Shown piece by piece: positions 23,438 to 32,438 of a stretch of 34,058 nt of DNA. Position 1 is the first letter of the stretch. Each line of letters starts with the position of its first letter. Below the pieces are notes generated by a model that saw nothing but the letters and a program-made list of their open reading frames with translations, had not been told where the DNA came from and did no database searches. Made by a program: the position numbers and the translations under genes. The stretch is from Acidimicrobiia bacterium (GTDB lineage Bacteria > Actinomycetota > Acidimicrobiia > Spongiisociales > JAENVV01): contig JAENVV010000286.1 of assembly GCA_016650365.1 (NCBI GenBank), positions 1 through 34,058 on the forward strand. The letters are read 5' to 3'.

Positions 23438-24333
23438 CGCCGGTCGAGGTAACCGGCGATTTCGTCTGTCGCGTTGGTCAGCGCGCTCCGGCTGCTGTTT
23501 TGTCGGATGATCCCGGCGACCACCGGCCATCCGGCTTCGCGTAGTTGGGCGGCGAATCCATCGGTCACCTCCGGGTTCGGGTCGCTGTCACCCTGGAGCA
23601 ACGTGATCTCGAACGGTGGCCTGTCGACGTACTGATCGGGGTTGAGTAGCTCCCAGGTGGCTGGGGCTTGTTCGGCAGTCCCACCCATGAAGACATTCAT
23701 GGCGTCGAATGCATCAGCCGCAAGCTGGGAAGGGCTCCAGGTGCCGCCGATCGCCATCAGCCGTGCCGGTCTCACCGACCCGGTGTATTCGCAGCTGGTC
23801 GGACGGTACAGGTCGTCGGTGGTCAGCACGATGAAGGCAGCCAAAGCTCCGAACCCGGCTCCGATCACTTTGACCTGCTCCGGATCGCCGCCGAACGCGG
23901 CGGCGTCTGACGCCAGAGCAAGTGCACAACTGGCGGCAGACAGAGGATCAGGGAATCGTCCTCCTCTGATCGGACTGTCGTAGCGGGGGATTATCACGAT
24001 GTTCTCGGTGGCCAGCGCCCGTCCCAGCTCGGTGGCCTGTTCGGCTCCATCCAGGTCATGGACGATCACTACAACGGGTAATTCTGTACCTTGCTCGGGT
24101 CCGTAGACGTCATACCTGATTGAACCAGCCAGGGTTTGGTCCCTGGCCAGCGTGATCACCTCGACACGTTCGGGTGGAACGCTGGTAGTCGGGTTTGGAA
24201 TGACCGACGGGTTCGTCGAACCATCGATTGGTGGGTATGTGTTCAATGGCGAGCGCTCGATCGGTTCGGCAATGCAGGCAGCCGACATCATCGCGATGAG
24301 AAGGAGGGCTCGAACGTATCTAGTTGTTGGCAT
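23434..24333 (-). CDS. Lipoprotein with alpha/beta-hydrolase fold, nucleophile apparently lost
   Basis: This 299-residue protein has a lipoprotein signal ending in the lipobox SAAC, a Pro/Thr/Ser-rich linker, then an alpha/beta-hydrolase-like domain: strand [34 protein letters not shown], elbow [14 protein letters not shown] and late [17 protein letters not shown] with possible acid residues. The elbow that should read GxSxG reads G-A-G-F-G with a GGG codon at the nucleophile position, so esterase activity is unlikely; a binding or structural role is more plausible. The ATG at 24333 gives a proper signal peptide, unlike the in-frame start at 24393. It overlaps the P-type ATPase gene by 14 bases and is probably cotranscribed with it. 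Confidence 0.72.
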   Translation of the reverse strand: MPTTRYVRALLLIAMMSAACIAEPIERSPLNTYPPIDGSTNPSVIPNPTTSVPPERVEVITLARDQTLAGSIRYDVYGPEQGTELPVVVIVHDLDGAEQATELGRALATENIVIIPRYDSPIRGGRFPDPLSAASCALALASDAAAFGGDPEQVKVIGAGFGALAAFIVLTTDDLYRPTSCEYTGSVRPARLMAIGGTWSPSQLAADAFDAMNVFMGGTAEQAPATWELLNPDQYVDRPPFEITLLQGDSDPNPEVTDGFAAQLREAGWPVVAGIIRQNSSRSALTNATDEIAGYLDRR

Positions 24334-26710
24334 CGCCAGACCGGGCGCCCTTGAAAACCGTGACGACCGCGGCCACGAACGAGGTAACTCCACCCTGGGC
24401 TATCCAGCCGGAAAGCTGCCAGGCGGTATACATGATCGCTCCGGTAAAAGCGGCGATGCCGATCGATGCCCAGATGACGATGGCCGTTGGGAGCGGCAGT
24501 TCGTAGAAGACCCGGGCAGATTCGAGCGCCATCGTCATCATGAACAGCCCGGTCATCACCATCACGAGGACCTGGCGGGCGGTTGTCAATGGTCGGCTCA
24601 CGACGAGCAGGGCAAACAGACTTACGGCCACCAGGACAAGCGTGGCGGTTGTCCTGGCCTCGTCCAGTGGGACACCCTGGCTGCGGGCCAGGCCGTAGGC
24701 GCTGTAGGTGGCCGCAGCCGCGATCAATCCGGTCGGTATGGCAAATCGGAACACCCGGAGGAGAAAGCCGGGACGGACCAGGCTCGATGACGGTTGGAGG
24801 GCCAGGAAGAAGCCAGGGATGCCGATAGTCAGAGCGCCGACCAGGCTGAGTTGGCGAGGAAGGAACGGATAGGCGAGTTGCGATAGGGACGTCGATACCG
24901 CAAGTGCCATGGCGTAGACCGTCTTGGTGAGGAACAAGTTCGAAACCCGTTCGATGTTCCCGATGACACGTCGGCCCTCCGCAACGACATGGGGCAGGGC
25001 ATCGAAGGTTCCGTCGAGCAGCACGAGTTGGGACACGGCTCGCGAGGCGGCACTCCCGCCCCCCATGGCTACCCCGATATCGGCTTCCTTGAGGGCCAAG
25101 ACGTCGTTGACGCCATCCCCGGTCATCGCCACGGTGTGTCCGCTGGCTCGAAGGGCGAGGATCAGCGCCTTCTTCTGGTGGGGGGTGATTCGGCCGAAGA
25201 CGACCCCTCGCTCGGCGATGGAACGGAGCCGGGCGGGATCGGTCGGAAGGCGGGTTCCATCAACCACCCGATTGGACCCGGCTACTCCGGCCGTTCTGGC
25301 GATGCTGGCCACGGTCCGGGGGTCATCTCCCGAGATAATCTTGACCGCCACGCCTTGGTCGGCGAAATAGTCGAGGGCTGCTCGAGCGTCAGGTCGCACG
25401 GTGTCGCCCACAATGATCAACGCCCACGGAACGAGATCGGATGGCAAATCGGTGGTGGTCAGCGCCTGGTCGGTGTAGGCGAGGGCGATAACCCGGCGGC
25501 CCGAGTTGGTATGTTTCGCCACCGTCTTGGCAAGCGAAGTGTGCTGGGGCACGATGATGTCTGGAGCTCCAAGAATCCAGGTGCCGCGCTGGTGAAAACT
25601 GGCCCCGGACCATTTACGTTCTGACGAGAACGGTACCGACCCGATGATCCGCCAGCCGGGATCTTTCGTCGCGTCGGCCATTAGGCGGGCCGTGGCATTC
25701 GGTTGCTCCTCGACCCGCGAAATCGCTCCGAGTGCCTGGCGGACGGTGTCTTTGTCTCCGCTAATAAGCTGGGTGGCGACCAGGCGAAGGGTTCCTTCGG
25801 TCAAGGTGCCGGTCTTGTCAAAACAGACCACGTCGACCCGTGCCAACGTCTCGACAGCCGGCAATTCCTGCACCAGGACTCGATGGCGGCCGAGCCGTAC
25901 GACGGCCACCGCAAAAGCGACCGAGGTGAGGAGCACCAGGCCCTGGGGGATCATGGCAACCATTCCAGCGACCGCCCCGGTCGCAGCTTCCGAGAAGCCC
26001 TGAGTCAACTGACCGATAATGAGGATGGCGCCGATCGGGAAGAGCATCCATCCGATGATCATGAGCAACGTGTCGATCGCCGATCGGATTTCTGAATTGA
26101 CGAGTGTGAATTTGCGAGCTTCTACCGCCAGTTGGGCGGCGAACGAATCGACGCCGACGTGTTCGGCCCGCATGGATCCTGATCCGGCGACCACAAAACT
26201 TCCCGACCGGGCGTAGTCGCCGATTTGCTTGGTGACCGGATCTGCTTCTCCGGTCAGGAGGCTCTCGTCGATCTCGAGACCACGGCTGTTCGTGATGGCA
26301 CCGTCAACAATGATCTGATCACCTGATCCAACAAGCAACTCGTCGTCTTGAACCACGTCTTCTACCGCGACCGAGGTTTCGACTCCATTGCGGATCACCC
26401 TGGCATGGGGAGCCTGGATCAAGCGCAACTTGTCGAGGGTCAGTTTGGCGCGGAGCTCTTGGAAGATTCCGATCAGTGAATTGATGACCATGACAAGCCC
26501 GAACAGAGCGTCCTGGATCGGTGCCACGAAGACGATGACGACAACGAGAACCGTGATCAGCAGGTTGAAGCGGGTGAGGGTGTTCGCCCTGACGATGTCG
26601 CCCGTCGTGCGATCAGGCCCCGATGGTCTGACGTTACGGAGTCCGGCGGCCATGCGCTCGGCGACTTGCTCGTTTGTAAGACCTGGCATACGCGTGGTGG
26701 CGATCGACAT
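24320..26710 (-). CDS. ctpE: P-type cation ATPase, CtpE-like (probable calcium transporter)
   Basis: This 796-residue P-type ATPase has the actuator motif LLTGEADPV (151-159) in place of TGES, MIPQGLVLLTSVAFAVAV (253-270) in the ion-path helix, phosphorylation site FDKTGTLTEG (D298), and hinge MTGDGVNDVLALKEADIGVAMG. The MIPQGL segment and overall length match CtpE, a mycobacterial calcium-uptake ATPase. There are about ten helices and no N-terminal heavy-metal-binding CxxC domain, arguing against copper, zinc or cadmium. ATG 26710 is used; a second ATG at 26689 is possible. It is upstream of, and overlaps, the dead-hydrolase lipoprotein gene. Calcium specificity is inferred from the relative. 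Confidence 0.88.
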   Translation of the reverse strand: MSIATTRMPGLTNEQVAERMAAGLRNVRPSGPDRTTGDIVRANTLTRFNLLITVLVVVIVFVAPIQDALFGLVMVINSLIGIFQELRAKLTLDKLRLIQAPHARVIRNGVETSVAVEDVVQDDELLVGSGDQIIVDGAITNSRGLEIDESLLTGEADPVTKQIGDYARSGSFVVAGSGSMRAEHVGVDSFAAQLAVEARKFTLVNSEIRSAIDTLLMIIGWMLFPIGAILIIGQLTQGFSEAATGAVAGMVAMIPQGLVLLTSVAFAVAVVRLGRHRVLVQELPAVETLARVDVVCFDKTGTLTEGTLRLVATQLISGDKDTVRQALGAISRVEEQPNATARLMADATKDPGWRIIGSVPFSSERKWSGASFHQRGTWILGAPDIIVPQHTSLAKTVAKHTNSGRRVIALAYTDQALTTTDLPSDLVPWALIIVGDTVRPDARAALDYFADQGVAVKIISGDDPRTVASIARTAGVAGSNRVVDGTRLPTDPARLRSIAERGVVFGRITPHQKKALILALRASGHTVAMTGDGVNDVLALKEADIGVAMGGGSAASRAVSQLVLLDGTFDALPHVVAEGRRVIGNIERVSNLFLTKTVYAMALAVSTSLSQLAYPFLPRQLSLVGALTIGIPGFFLALQPSSSLVRPGFLLRVFRFAIPTGLIAAAATYSAYGLARSQGVPLDEARTTATLVLVAVSLFALLVVSRPLTTARQVLVMVMTGLFMMTMALESARVFYELPLPTAIVIWASIGIAAFTGAIMYTAWQLSGWIAQGGVTSFVAAVVTVFKGARSGDANN

Positions 26711-26882
26711 CAGACAACCCGCAGAGTAGTCAGCCTTCGTCTGGTGGACATGGGTTGTCGGCTCCGTGACTCAAGACCTAGGCGGAAGTGGCGACCCCCC
26801 ATGGGAAATCGTCATGCATACTCAGGAGCCTACCTCCCACGGCTAGCCTCCCTCTAGGACCAGCACCGCGAGGGGCATACGC

Positions 26883-27908
26883 ATGAATCTTGGGCTGATG
26901 ACCGGTTATTGGAGCGCCCAGCCGCCGGCCGGAATGGCCGAGCTAGTCGCCGAGGCGGAAGACCTAGGTTACGAGAGCCTCTGGACAGCAGAAGCCTATG
27001 GGTCCGACGCCCTGAGCCCACTCGCCTGGTGGGGTGCGCGTACCAAACAGCTACGTCTGGGGACGGCCATCATGCAGATGGCTGCCAGGACCCCGACCGC
27101 CACCGCCATGGCGGCGATGACCATGGATCATCTTTCTGAAGGAAGATTTGTGCTGGGACTAGGCGTGTCAGGGCCCCAGGTAGTGGAAGGATGGTACGGG
27201 CAACCGTATCCCAAACCGCTCGCCAGAACCCGGGAGTATGTCGAGATCGTCCGGCGAGTCATCGCCCGCGATGAACCGGTCGAATTCCACGGTGAGCACT
27301 ACGAATTGCCATACGATGGGGGAACCGGTCTCGGGAAGGCGCTCAAAGCGACGATTCATCCCCGACGACCCGACATCCCGATCTACCTGGGAGCGGAAGG
27401 CCCCAAGAACGTCGCGCTGGCCGCCGAAATCGCCGACGGATGGTTCCCGTTCTGGTTTTCGCCTCGTTCAGATGCGTTTTACCGGGAAGCACTCGCCGAG
27501 GGATTCGCCAGAGACGGCGCCCGGCGCGACTTCGATGACTTCGAGGTCGCCTGCCCGGTTCCGGTGATCGTGAATCCTGACCCTGAGCAGGCCGCTGATG
27601 TCATCCGCCCGATGCTGGCCCTCTATGTCGGTGGCATGGGTGCCAAAGGTGCCAACTTTCATTTCGACGTCATCGCCCGGATGGGCTACGAAGCGGAAGC
27701 CCACCGGATCCAGGACCTATACCTGGCAGGCAACAAAGCCGAGGCTATTGCTTCGATTCCGTTGGCGATGGTTGAGGATGTGGCGCTGGTCGGACCGCCG
27801 GAAAAGATCCGTGATGAAATGGAGCGGTGGTCCGAGACGGTGATCACGACCATGCTCGTGCAGGGTCCACCCGAGCTCCTGCGAATCCTGCCAGGGCTGG
27901 TCGGCTAG
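26883..27908 (+). CDS. LLM-class F420-dependent oxidoreductase
   Basis: This 341-residue TIM-barrel protein of the luciferase-like monooxygenase family most resembles F420-dependent members of actinobacteria. Visible features are the N-terminal strand [36 protein letters not shown] (landmark), [43 protein letters not shown], and [22 protein letters not shown] (last two cited as landmarks), all typical of the coenzyme-binding barrel. GAGGGG-like GAGGGGCA lies 8 bases before the ATG. The substrate is unknown; these enzymes reduce or oxidise many small molecules. It converges on hisIE, the stops overlapping by 4 bases. Confidence 0.93.
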   Translation: MNLGLMTGYWSAQPPAGMAELVAEAEDLGYESLWTAEAYGSDALSPLAWWGARTKQLRLGTAIMQMAARTPTATAMAAMTMDHLSEGRFVLGLGVSGPQVVEGWYGQPYPKPLARTREYVEIVRRVIARDEPVEFHGEHYELPYDGGTGLGKALKATIHPRRPDIPIYLGAEGPKNVALAAEIADGWFPFWFSPRSDAFYREALAEGFARDGARRDFDDFEVACPVPVIVNPDPEQAADVIRPMLALYVGGMGAKGANFHFDVIARMGYEAEAHRIQDLYLAGNKAEAIASIPLAMVEDVALVGPPEKIRDEMERWSETVITTMLVQGPPELLRILPGLVG

Positions 27909-28501
27909 CTGCGTCGGTTCAACTCGGAGCCGATTTCATGGACGGAGATCTCCTGGGCGGCTGCCAACGCCAGCATGTGATAGACCAGATCGGCCATCTC
28001 TTCAATCAGTCGTTGCCTGTCTCCCGACCCAGCGTCCAGGTCCTTGGACGCGAAGGCGACTTCCCCTGCCTCCTCAAGAACCTTGCGGGCCGCCAGGTCG
28101 TGATTGTCGGCGAGGGTGGTGGTGTATGAGCCTTCCGGTCGAGTTCCCATCCGAGCGTTGATCGTCGCCCATAGACGGCCGAACTCAGAGAACTCCGGGG
28201 GAGGGGATTGGTCGAAGCACGACGTGGTTCCGTTATGGCACGCAGGTCCGGTAGGTCGGGCGAGAACCAGCAACGTGTCCCCGTCGCAGTCGGGTTTCAT
28301 ACCCGCAAGTTGCAACTGGTTGCCGGACGTAGCGCCCTTTTCCCACAGTTCGTTGCGGCTGCGTGACCAGAACGTCACCAGACCGCTCGTCCTGGTCGCC
28401 TCAAGCGACTCATCGTTCATCCAGGCCATCATGAGAACTTGACCGGTATCGGCATCCTGGACGATGGCGGGAACCAAACCGTCTGGGTTGAATGTGATCA
28501 T
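27905..28501 (-). CDS. hisI: Bifunctional phosphoribosyl-AMP cyclohydrolase / phosphoribosyl-ATP pyrophosphatase
   Basis: This HisIE fusion catalyses steps 2 and 3 of histidine synthesis. The N-terminal PRA-CH domain (to about residue 105) has [34 protein letters not shown] (landmark), the metal-binding DCDGDTLL and [11 protein letters not shown]. The C-terminal PRA-PH domain (about 108-198) has [21 protein letters not shown] and [16 protein letters not shown], the acidic helices of the pyrophosphatase. At 198 residues it is a complete fusion. It is the last gene of the his operon; its ATG overlaps the hisF stop (ATGA). Most actinobacteria keep hisI and hisE separate, so the fusion is somewhat unusual. 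Confidence 0.95.
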   Translation of the reverse strand: MITFNPDGLVPAIVQDADTGQVLMMAWMNDESLEATRTSGLVTFWSRSRNELWEKGATSGNQLQLAGMKPDCDGDTLLVLARPTGPACHNGTTSCFDQSPPPEFSEFGRLWATINARMGTRPEGSYTTTLADNHDLAARKVLEEAGEVAFASKDLDAGSGDRQRLIEEMADLVYHMLALAAAQEISVHEIGSELNRRS

Positions 28502-29265
28502 TGCGAGGCCTCTCGTACGGGGATTCCGCTGGCAGCCATTCCGGCCTTCAGATCGGAGATCTCGATTTCGCGACGGTGAAAGATGGACGCCGCCAGAATG
28601 GCGCTGGCATCGGCGAGTTTGATTACATCGATGCAGTGTTGGATCGTTCCCGCCCCACCCGAAGCGATTACCGGGACCTCGACGGCTTCTGTGATCGCCT
28701 TCGTGACGGCAAGATCAAACCCGACCTTGGTGCCGTCGGCGTCCATGGACGTGAGCAGGATCTCGCCGGCTCCGCGCTTGGTGGCCTGGCGGGCCCACTC
28801 GATGGCGTCAAGTCCGGTTGGTCGGCGCCCGCCGTTCACGACGACCTCAAACCACCCGTCCCGCTGCTTCGTATCGATGGCGATGACGACGCATTGACGG
28901 CCGAAATGGCGGGCGCAGGCATCGAGCAGATCCGGATTCTCAACGGCCGCCGTATTGACGGCGACTTTGTCGGCACCTGATCGCAACACGGCGCGCATGT
29001 CTTCCATGCTGCGGACTCCACCACCGACGGTAAGGGGAACAAACACGTTGCCGGCGGTTCTTCTGACCACATCGAGAAGCGTGCCGCGTCCCTCGGGGGA
29101 GGCCGAGATGTCGAGGTAACAAATCTCGTCAGCGCCTTCGTCGGCATACCGGGTGGCCAACTCGACGGGGTCACCTTCGTCGGTCAGATTGACGAAGTTG
29201 ACGCCTTTGACAACACGGCCATTCTTGACGTCGAGGCACGGAATGATCCGGGTTCGCAGTGTCAT
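28498..29265 (-). CDS. hisF: Imidazole glycerol phosphate synthase cyclase subunit HisF
   Basis: This 255-residue TIM barrel uses ammonia from HisH to form imidazole-glycerol phosphate and AICAR. Catalytic Asp is D12 in [18 protein letters not shown], and the second is in VVIAIDTKQ. The phosphate sites are [10 protein letters not shown] and [11 protein letters not shown]. The ATG at 29265 overlaps the hisH stop; a larger frame reaching 29886 is a shadow. The length and motif order are typical. Confidence 0.97.
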   Translation of the reverse strand: MTLRTRIIPCLDVKNGRVVKGVNFVNLTDEGDPVELATRYADEGADEICYLDISASPEGRGTLLDVVRRTAGNVFVPLTVGGGVRSMEDMRAVLRSGADKVAVNTAAVENPDLLDACARHFGRQCVVIAIDTKQRDGWFEVVVNGGRRPTGLDAIEWARQATKRGAGEILLTSMDADGTKVGFDLAVTKAITEAVEVPVIASGGAGTIQHCIDVIKLADASAILAASIFHRREIEISDLKAGMAASGIPVREASQ

Positions 29266-29858
29266 GGAACCATCGCCACGAAGTTGGCGAGGAGTTGCAT
29301 TCCGTTCTCTCCTGAACGCTCCGGATGGAATTGGGTACCCATTCGCTGGCCGGATCTGACGGCGGCAGTAAATCTCCGACCATAGGTGGCCGTTCCGATC
29401 ACGTCGGCCGACCGGCCGGGCGTGGGGGCGTAGGAATGGACGAAGTAGAAGGTCGGGTCGGCACCGAGACCGGCGAACAGGGGGTCGTCGGTGATCGTGA
29501 CATCGTTCCAGCCGATGTGAGGTAGTCGGGGGGCATCCTCGAGCAGTTCGACCGTGCCGGGTAGAAACCCGAAGCATCGGGCATCGTCTTCGTCGGACGA
29601 GGCAAACAGGACCTGCATGCCCACGCAGATACCGAGCAGGGGACGGTCCCATTGTTCGATCGATGAGCGGAAGCCTCCGGCATCGATACCGTCCATCACG
29701 CCCCGGGTGGTGCCCACCCCGGGAAGGACCAGGGCGTCGGCGCCGGCAAGTCCTGACGGGTCCGTAGCCACCACGACGGTGGCCCCCACTCGTTCCAGGC
29801 CCTGGGCGATGGACACTAGATTTCCCGCGCCATGATCGACGACCGCAATGGTCGTCAC
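29262..29858 (-). CDS. hisH: Imidazole glycerol phosphate synthase glutaminase subunit HisH
   Basis: This 198-residue class I glutamine amidotransferase supplies ammonia to HisF. The nucleophile is C78 in LLGICVGMQ, and the His and Glu of the triad are in [10 protein letters not shown]. The N-terminal DHGAGNLVS and [13 protein letters not shown], and the YFVHSYA strand, complete the family pattern. It overlaps hisB upstream and hisF downstream by 4 bases each. Confidence 0.97.
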   Translation of the reverse strand: MTTIAVVDHGAGNLVSIAQGLERVGATVVVATDPSGLAGADALVLPGVGTTRGVMDGIDAGGFRSSIEQWDRPLLGICVGMQVLFASSDEDDARCFGFLPGTVELLEDAPRLPHIGWNDVTITDDPLFAGLGADPTFYFVHSYAPTPGRSADVIGTATYGRRFTAAVRSGQRMGTQFHPERSGENGMQLLANFVAMVP

Positions 29859-30439
29859 GTGGTGCCTTTGGTGGAGGCGATGCCAACCCGGCGACTATCT
29901 GCAGCGATCGCCATGCGGAGCGCCCTGGCGACGGCCTTTATGCCGGCCTCGGCGACATGGTGATCGTTGCGGCCGGTGGCCGTGAGATGCAACGTGAATC
30001 CGCCCGTGCGGGTAAGCGCTTCGAGCCCATGGGCGAAGTTCTGCGTCGTAAAGTTGCCGATGCTTGGTCCGACGAGGGATGCCTCGATTACCGCGTACGG
30101 ACGTCCACCCACATCGATTGCACAGCTGCCAAGAGCCTCATCCATCGGGACGGTGGCGTTGCCATAGCGCGAGATACCCGCCCGGTCTCCGAGGGCGGAC
30201 CCAAGAGCTTCGCCAAGCACCAACATCGTGTCTTCGACCGTGTGGTGGTCGTCGATGTGCAGGTCACCCTCACAACTGACCGTCAAATCGATGAGGCTGT
30301 GGTGGGCGAGTGACGTGAGCAGATGGTCAAGGAATCCGACTCCAGTGACCACTGTCGAACGGCCGGTTCCGTCGAGGTTGACGGTTACGGACACGTTGGT
30401 CTCAAGCGTGGTTCGTTCAATGGTGGCTATACGGGTCAT
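29855..30439 (-). CDS. hisB: Imidazoleglycerol-phosphate dehydratase
   Basis: This 194-residue monofunctional HisB carries out step 7 of histidine synthesis and is a manganese enzyme. Both metal-binding repeats are present: [14 protein letters not shown] and DDHHTVEDT in the first half, NFAHGLEAL and [14 protein letters not shown] in the second, with the C-terminal STKGT. No phosphatase domain is fused, as expected outside enterobacteria. It starts 13 bases after hisG, the only junction in this operon with a gap. Confidence 0.97.
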   Translation of the reverse strand: MTRIATIERTTLETNVSVTVNLDGTGRSTVVTGVGFLDHLLTSLAHHSLIDLTVSCEGDLHIDDHHTVEDTMLVLGEALGSALGDRAGISRYGNATVPMDEALGSCAIDVGGRPYAVIEASLVGPSIGNFTTQNFAHGLEALTRTGGFTLHLTATGRNDHHVAEAGIKAVARALRMAIAADSRRVGIASTKGTT

Positions 30440-30452
30440 GAGTCTTGGTTCC

Positions 30453-31313
30453 TTAGGGGATCAGTTGTTCGATGCGTAATACGAGGATGTCGCGGGCTCC
30501 GGCAGCCTTCAGGTCGGGAAGGAGGTTCCAGATGGACCCGGCATCGACCACCGAGTGAACCGCCACCATCTGGTTGTCTGCGAGCGGAACAACGGTAGGC
30601 GCACCGAGACCGGGGATGATCTGCTGGATGCGGCTGACCGAACTAGCCGGTGCATTGAGGAGGAGATACCTCTTGCGCCGGCCCTGTGTGACGGCGGTTA
30701 GTGCGGTAACGACGGTATCAGTCTCGGCCGACCGAGTGGCCAGGGCGGCCGGGGAACCGACGAGCACTGCTTGGGACGTCAGGATCGTGTCGATCTGACG
30801 GAGGCCATTGACGAGCATGGTAGAGCCGGTCGAGACCAGGTCGACGATCGCATCGGCGACTCCGAGCTTGGGAGCGACCTCAACCGATCCGCGCAGCGTC
30901 ACGATTTCGGCCTCAATCCCGCGGTCGTCAAAGATTCGCCGGGTGGCATTGGGGTGGGCGGTTGCCACTCGCAATCCGTTGAGGTCTTCGAGCTTTTCCG
31001 CCGCCGACGCCTTGGGTACTGCCGCAACCAGGCGACAATGTCCGAATCCGAGCTCGGCCAGAACCGGGAGGTTCTTTCCGTCCTCGGCCAGCAAGTCCTG
31101 GCCGGTGATTCCGAGGTCGGCGGTTCCGTCGGCCACCAACTCGGCGATGTCCTCCGTCCTCACGAACAGAAGGTCGAGGTCTACGTTGCGGACGCTTACC
31201 GAGAGCGTGCGATCCGACTGTTCGAAGTCGAGGCCGGCATCGGATAGAAGGGACGCGGTCGTCTCGCGTAGTCGACCTTTGTTCGGGATGGCGAGTCTGA
31301 GGATGCGGGTCAT
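30453..31313 (-). CDS. hisG: ATP phosphoribosyltransferase, long form
   Basis: This 286-residue first enzyme of histidine synthesis is the long HisG, with a C-terminal ACT-like domain for histidine feedback inhibition. Features are LRLAIPNKGRLRETT at the N-terminus, ADLGITGQDLLAE, the PRPP loop AIVDLVSTGSTMLVNGL, and the regulatory region from about residue 205, with PTVVPLADNQMVAVHSVV. Its ATG at 31313 overlaps the stop of the TrpR/YerC-like gene (ATGA); an in-frame start at 31373 is unlikely. The long form does not need HisZ. Confidence 0.96.
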   Translation of the reverse strand: MTRILRLAIPNKGRLRETTASLLSDAGLDFEQSDRTLSVSVRNVDLDLLFVRTEDIAELVADGTADLGITGQDLLAEDGKNLPVLAELGFGHCRLVAAVPKASAAEKLEDLNGLRVATAHPNATRRIFDDRGIEAEIVTLRGSVEVAPKLGVADAIVDLVSTGSTMLVNGLRQIDTILTSQAVLVGSPAALATRSAETDTVVTALTAVTQGRRKRYLLLNAPASSVSRIQQIIPGLGAPTVVPLADNQMVAVHSVVDAGSIWNLLPDLKAAGARDILVLRIEQLIP

Positions 31314-31606
31314 GATTCTTCCTGTTGACGATTGAGAGCGAGCTGGTAGCCGCCCGTTCCATGATGAAACCACTGACTGACCCTTGTGACGGTGGCGGTG
31401 GAAGCCCCGGTTTGTTGGGCGATGTCCCGATAGGACATTCCACTGTCAAGCAGGCGTACGATTTGCCAGCGGCTCGCCATTTCGGTTATCTCCCTGCGTG
31501 TGCACAGGTCCCGAAGAAGGCCAGCGACTTCCTCGGCATCGCTCAGCGAAGCGATCGCCTCGCTCAAGGCGATTACCGGTTCGGTTCTCCAGTCATCGGT
31601 CGTCAT
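31310..31606 (-). CDS. TrpR/YerC-family DNA-binding regulator
   Basis: This 98-residue protein is a helical repressor of the TrpR superfamily, YerC/YecD type. The helix-turn-helix is REITEMASRWQIVRLLDSG followed by MSYRDIAQQTGASTATVTRV and SQWFHHGTGGY. The ATG at 31606 gives the family length; an in-frame start at 31696 would run through the operator. It is the first gene of the his operon and overlaps hisG by 4 bases. The 28-bp palindrome in its promoter is the obvious binding site, suggesting an autoregulated his repressor, an inference not shown for this protein. The co-repressor, if any, is unknown. Confidence 0.85.
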   Translation of the reverse strand: MTTDDWRTEPVIALSEAIASLSDAEEVAGLLRDLCTRREITEMASRWQIVRLLDSGMSYRDIAQQTGASTATVTRVSQWFHHGTGGYQLALNRQQEES

Positions 31607-31616
31607 AATCAGTGTT

Positions 31617-31646
31617 GTTTTCTCTATCGACTTAGTGTTGTAACAT
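31617..31646 (+). promoter_or_regulatory. hisA: Promoter of hisA
   Basis: TTTTCT (31617-31622), an 18-base spacer and TAACAT (31641-31646) are suitably placed. Start would be near 31653, with a 33-base leader and GAGG before the ATG. The -10 box lies within the palindrome. Confidence 0.4.
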
Positions 31647-31659
31647 GCTACAACACTAA
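31632..31659. promoter_or_regulatory. 28-bp palindromic operator between the divergent his transcription units
   Basis: The perfect 11-bp arms TTAGTGTTGTA (31632-31642) and TACAACACTAA (31649-31659) are separated by 6 bases. A further half-site copy AGTGTTGT occurs at 31611-31618. It covers the predicted -10 boxes of both divergent promoters and is the likely site of the TrpR/YerC-like protein. Confidence 0.8.
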
Positions 31660-31672
31660 AACAGATTGGCAA
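31645..31672 (-). promoter_or_regulatory. Promoter of the regulator-hisGBHFI operon
   Basis: On the minus strand TTGCCA (31672-31667), a 16-base spacer and TAGCAT (31650-31645) form a good promoter. The -10 box lies inside the 28-bp palindrome. The start would be near 31638, leaving a leader of about 30 bases. Confidence 0.55.
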
Positions 31673-31685
31673 GTCCGAGGTTCTT

Positions 31686-32438
31686 ATGCAGATCATTCCG
31701 GCAATTGATGTCCTCGACGGTCAGGTGGTCCGTCTCCTCAAAGGCGACTACGGCGCGGTCACCGCGTACTCCGACTCCCCGGTCGAGGCACTCGGATCGT
31801 GGGGCAGGGCGGGTGCCACCCTGGTGCATGTGGTTGATCTGGAAGGCGCTCGAACCGGGAAACCGTCGCCGGGGTTGGTGGAGACGATGGCCAGGGCCGC
31901 CATCCCGTTCCAGCTCGGAGGCGGGATTCGGACCGAGGCCGCCGCTGTTCGGGTTCTTGAAGCCGGCGCGGCGCGGGTGGTCCTTGGTTCGGCAGCGGTT
32001 TGGGAACCGGAGTTGTTGGCGATGCTGGTGGCTCGTTTCGGCGCCGACCGGATCGTGGCGGCGATCGACGTCAAGGCAGGATTGGCGACCGGGGCCGGAT
32101 GGCTTGACGAGGGGCGACCGTTTGGAGACGTGATCGCCCTGGTGGCCACTGCCGGGGTCGGTTGGATCCTCACCACCGGAATCTCAAGGGACGGCACGAT
32201 GAGCGGGCCGGATCTGGCGCTCACGAAGGAAGCCGTGCAGCGGGCACCGGACTGCCGGGTGATCGGTTCGGGAGGGGTTGGAACGCTCGCCGATCTTGTC
32301 GAACTGCGAAACGTCGGTGCGGACGCCGTGGTCGTTGGGAAGGCGCTTTACGAAGGAGCCTTCAGCTACGAACAAGCAGTGTTAGCGGTTGGCAAACCGC
32401 TCGAGGGCGAGACGGATGTGGTCGGGACCGACCGTTAG
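31686..32438 (+). CDS. hisA: Phosphoribosylformimino-AICAR-phosphate isomerase HisA
   Basis: This 250-residue TIM barrel isomerises ProFAR to PRFAR, step 4 of histidine synthesis. Catalytic Asp is D8 in IIPAIDVLDGQVVRLLKGDY, and the second is in VAAIDVKAG. Phosphate-binding loops are LGGGIRTE and GSGGVGTLADL. The LGGGIR segment fits HisA; the actinobacterial bifunctional PriA usually reads SGGIRDD here, so a separate trpF is expected. The ATG has GAGG upstream. It is transcribed away from the other his genes. The last 57 bases overlap the 3' end of the convergent AAA ATPase gene. Confidence 0.95.
   Translation: MQIIPAIDVLDGQVVRLLKGDYGAVTAYSDSPVEALGSWGRAGATLVHVVDLEGARTGKPSPGLVETMARAAIPFQLGGGIRTEAAAVRVLEAGAARVVLGSAAVWEPELLAMLVARFGADRIVAAIDVKAGLATGAGWLDEGRPFGDVIALVATAGVGWILTTGISRDGTMSGPDLALTKEAVQRAPDCRVIGSGGVGTLADLVELRNVGADAVVVGKALYEGAFSYEQAVLAVGKPLEGETDVVGTDR

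Noticed and set aside
26713-26759. 8-bp inverted repeat GACAACCC ... GGGTTGTC between ctpE and the LLM oxidoreductase gene
   Set aside because: The arms are short and 31 bases apart; too weak to claim as an operator or terminator.
31686-32438. HisA as the bifunctional actinobacterial PriA
   Set aside because: The phosphate loop reads LGGGIRTE rather than the PriA-type SGGIRDD, so a plain HisA is preferred.
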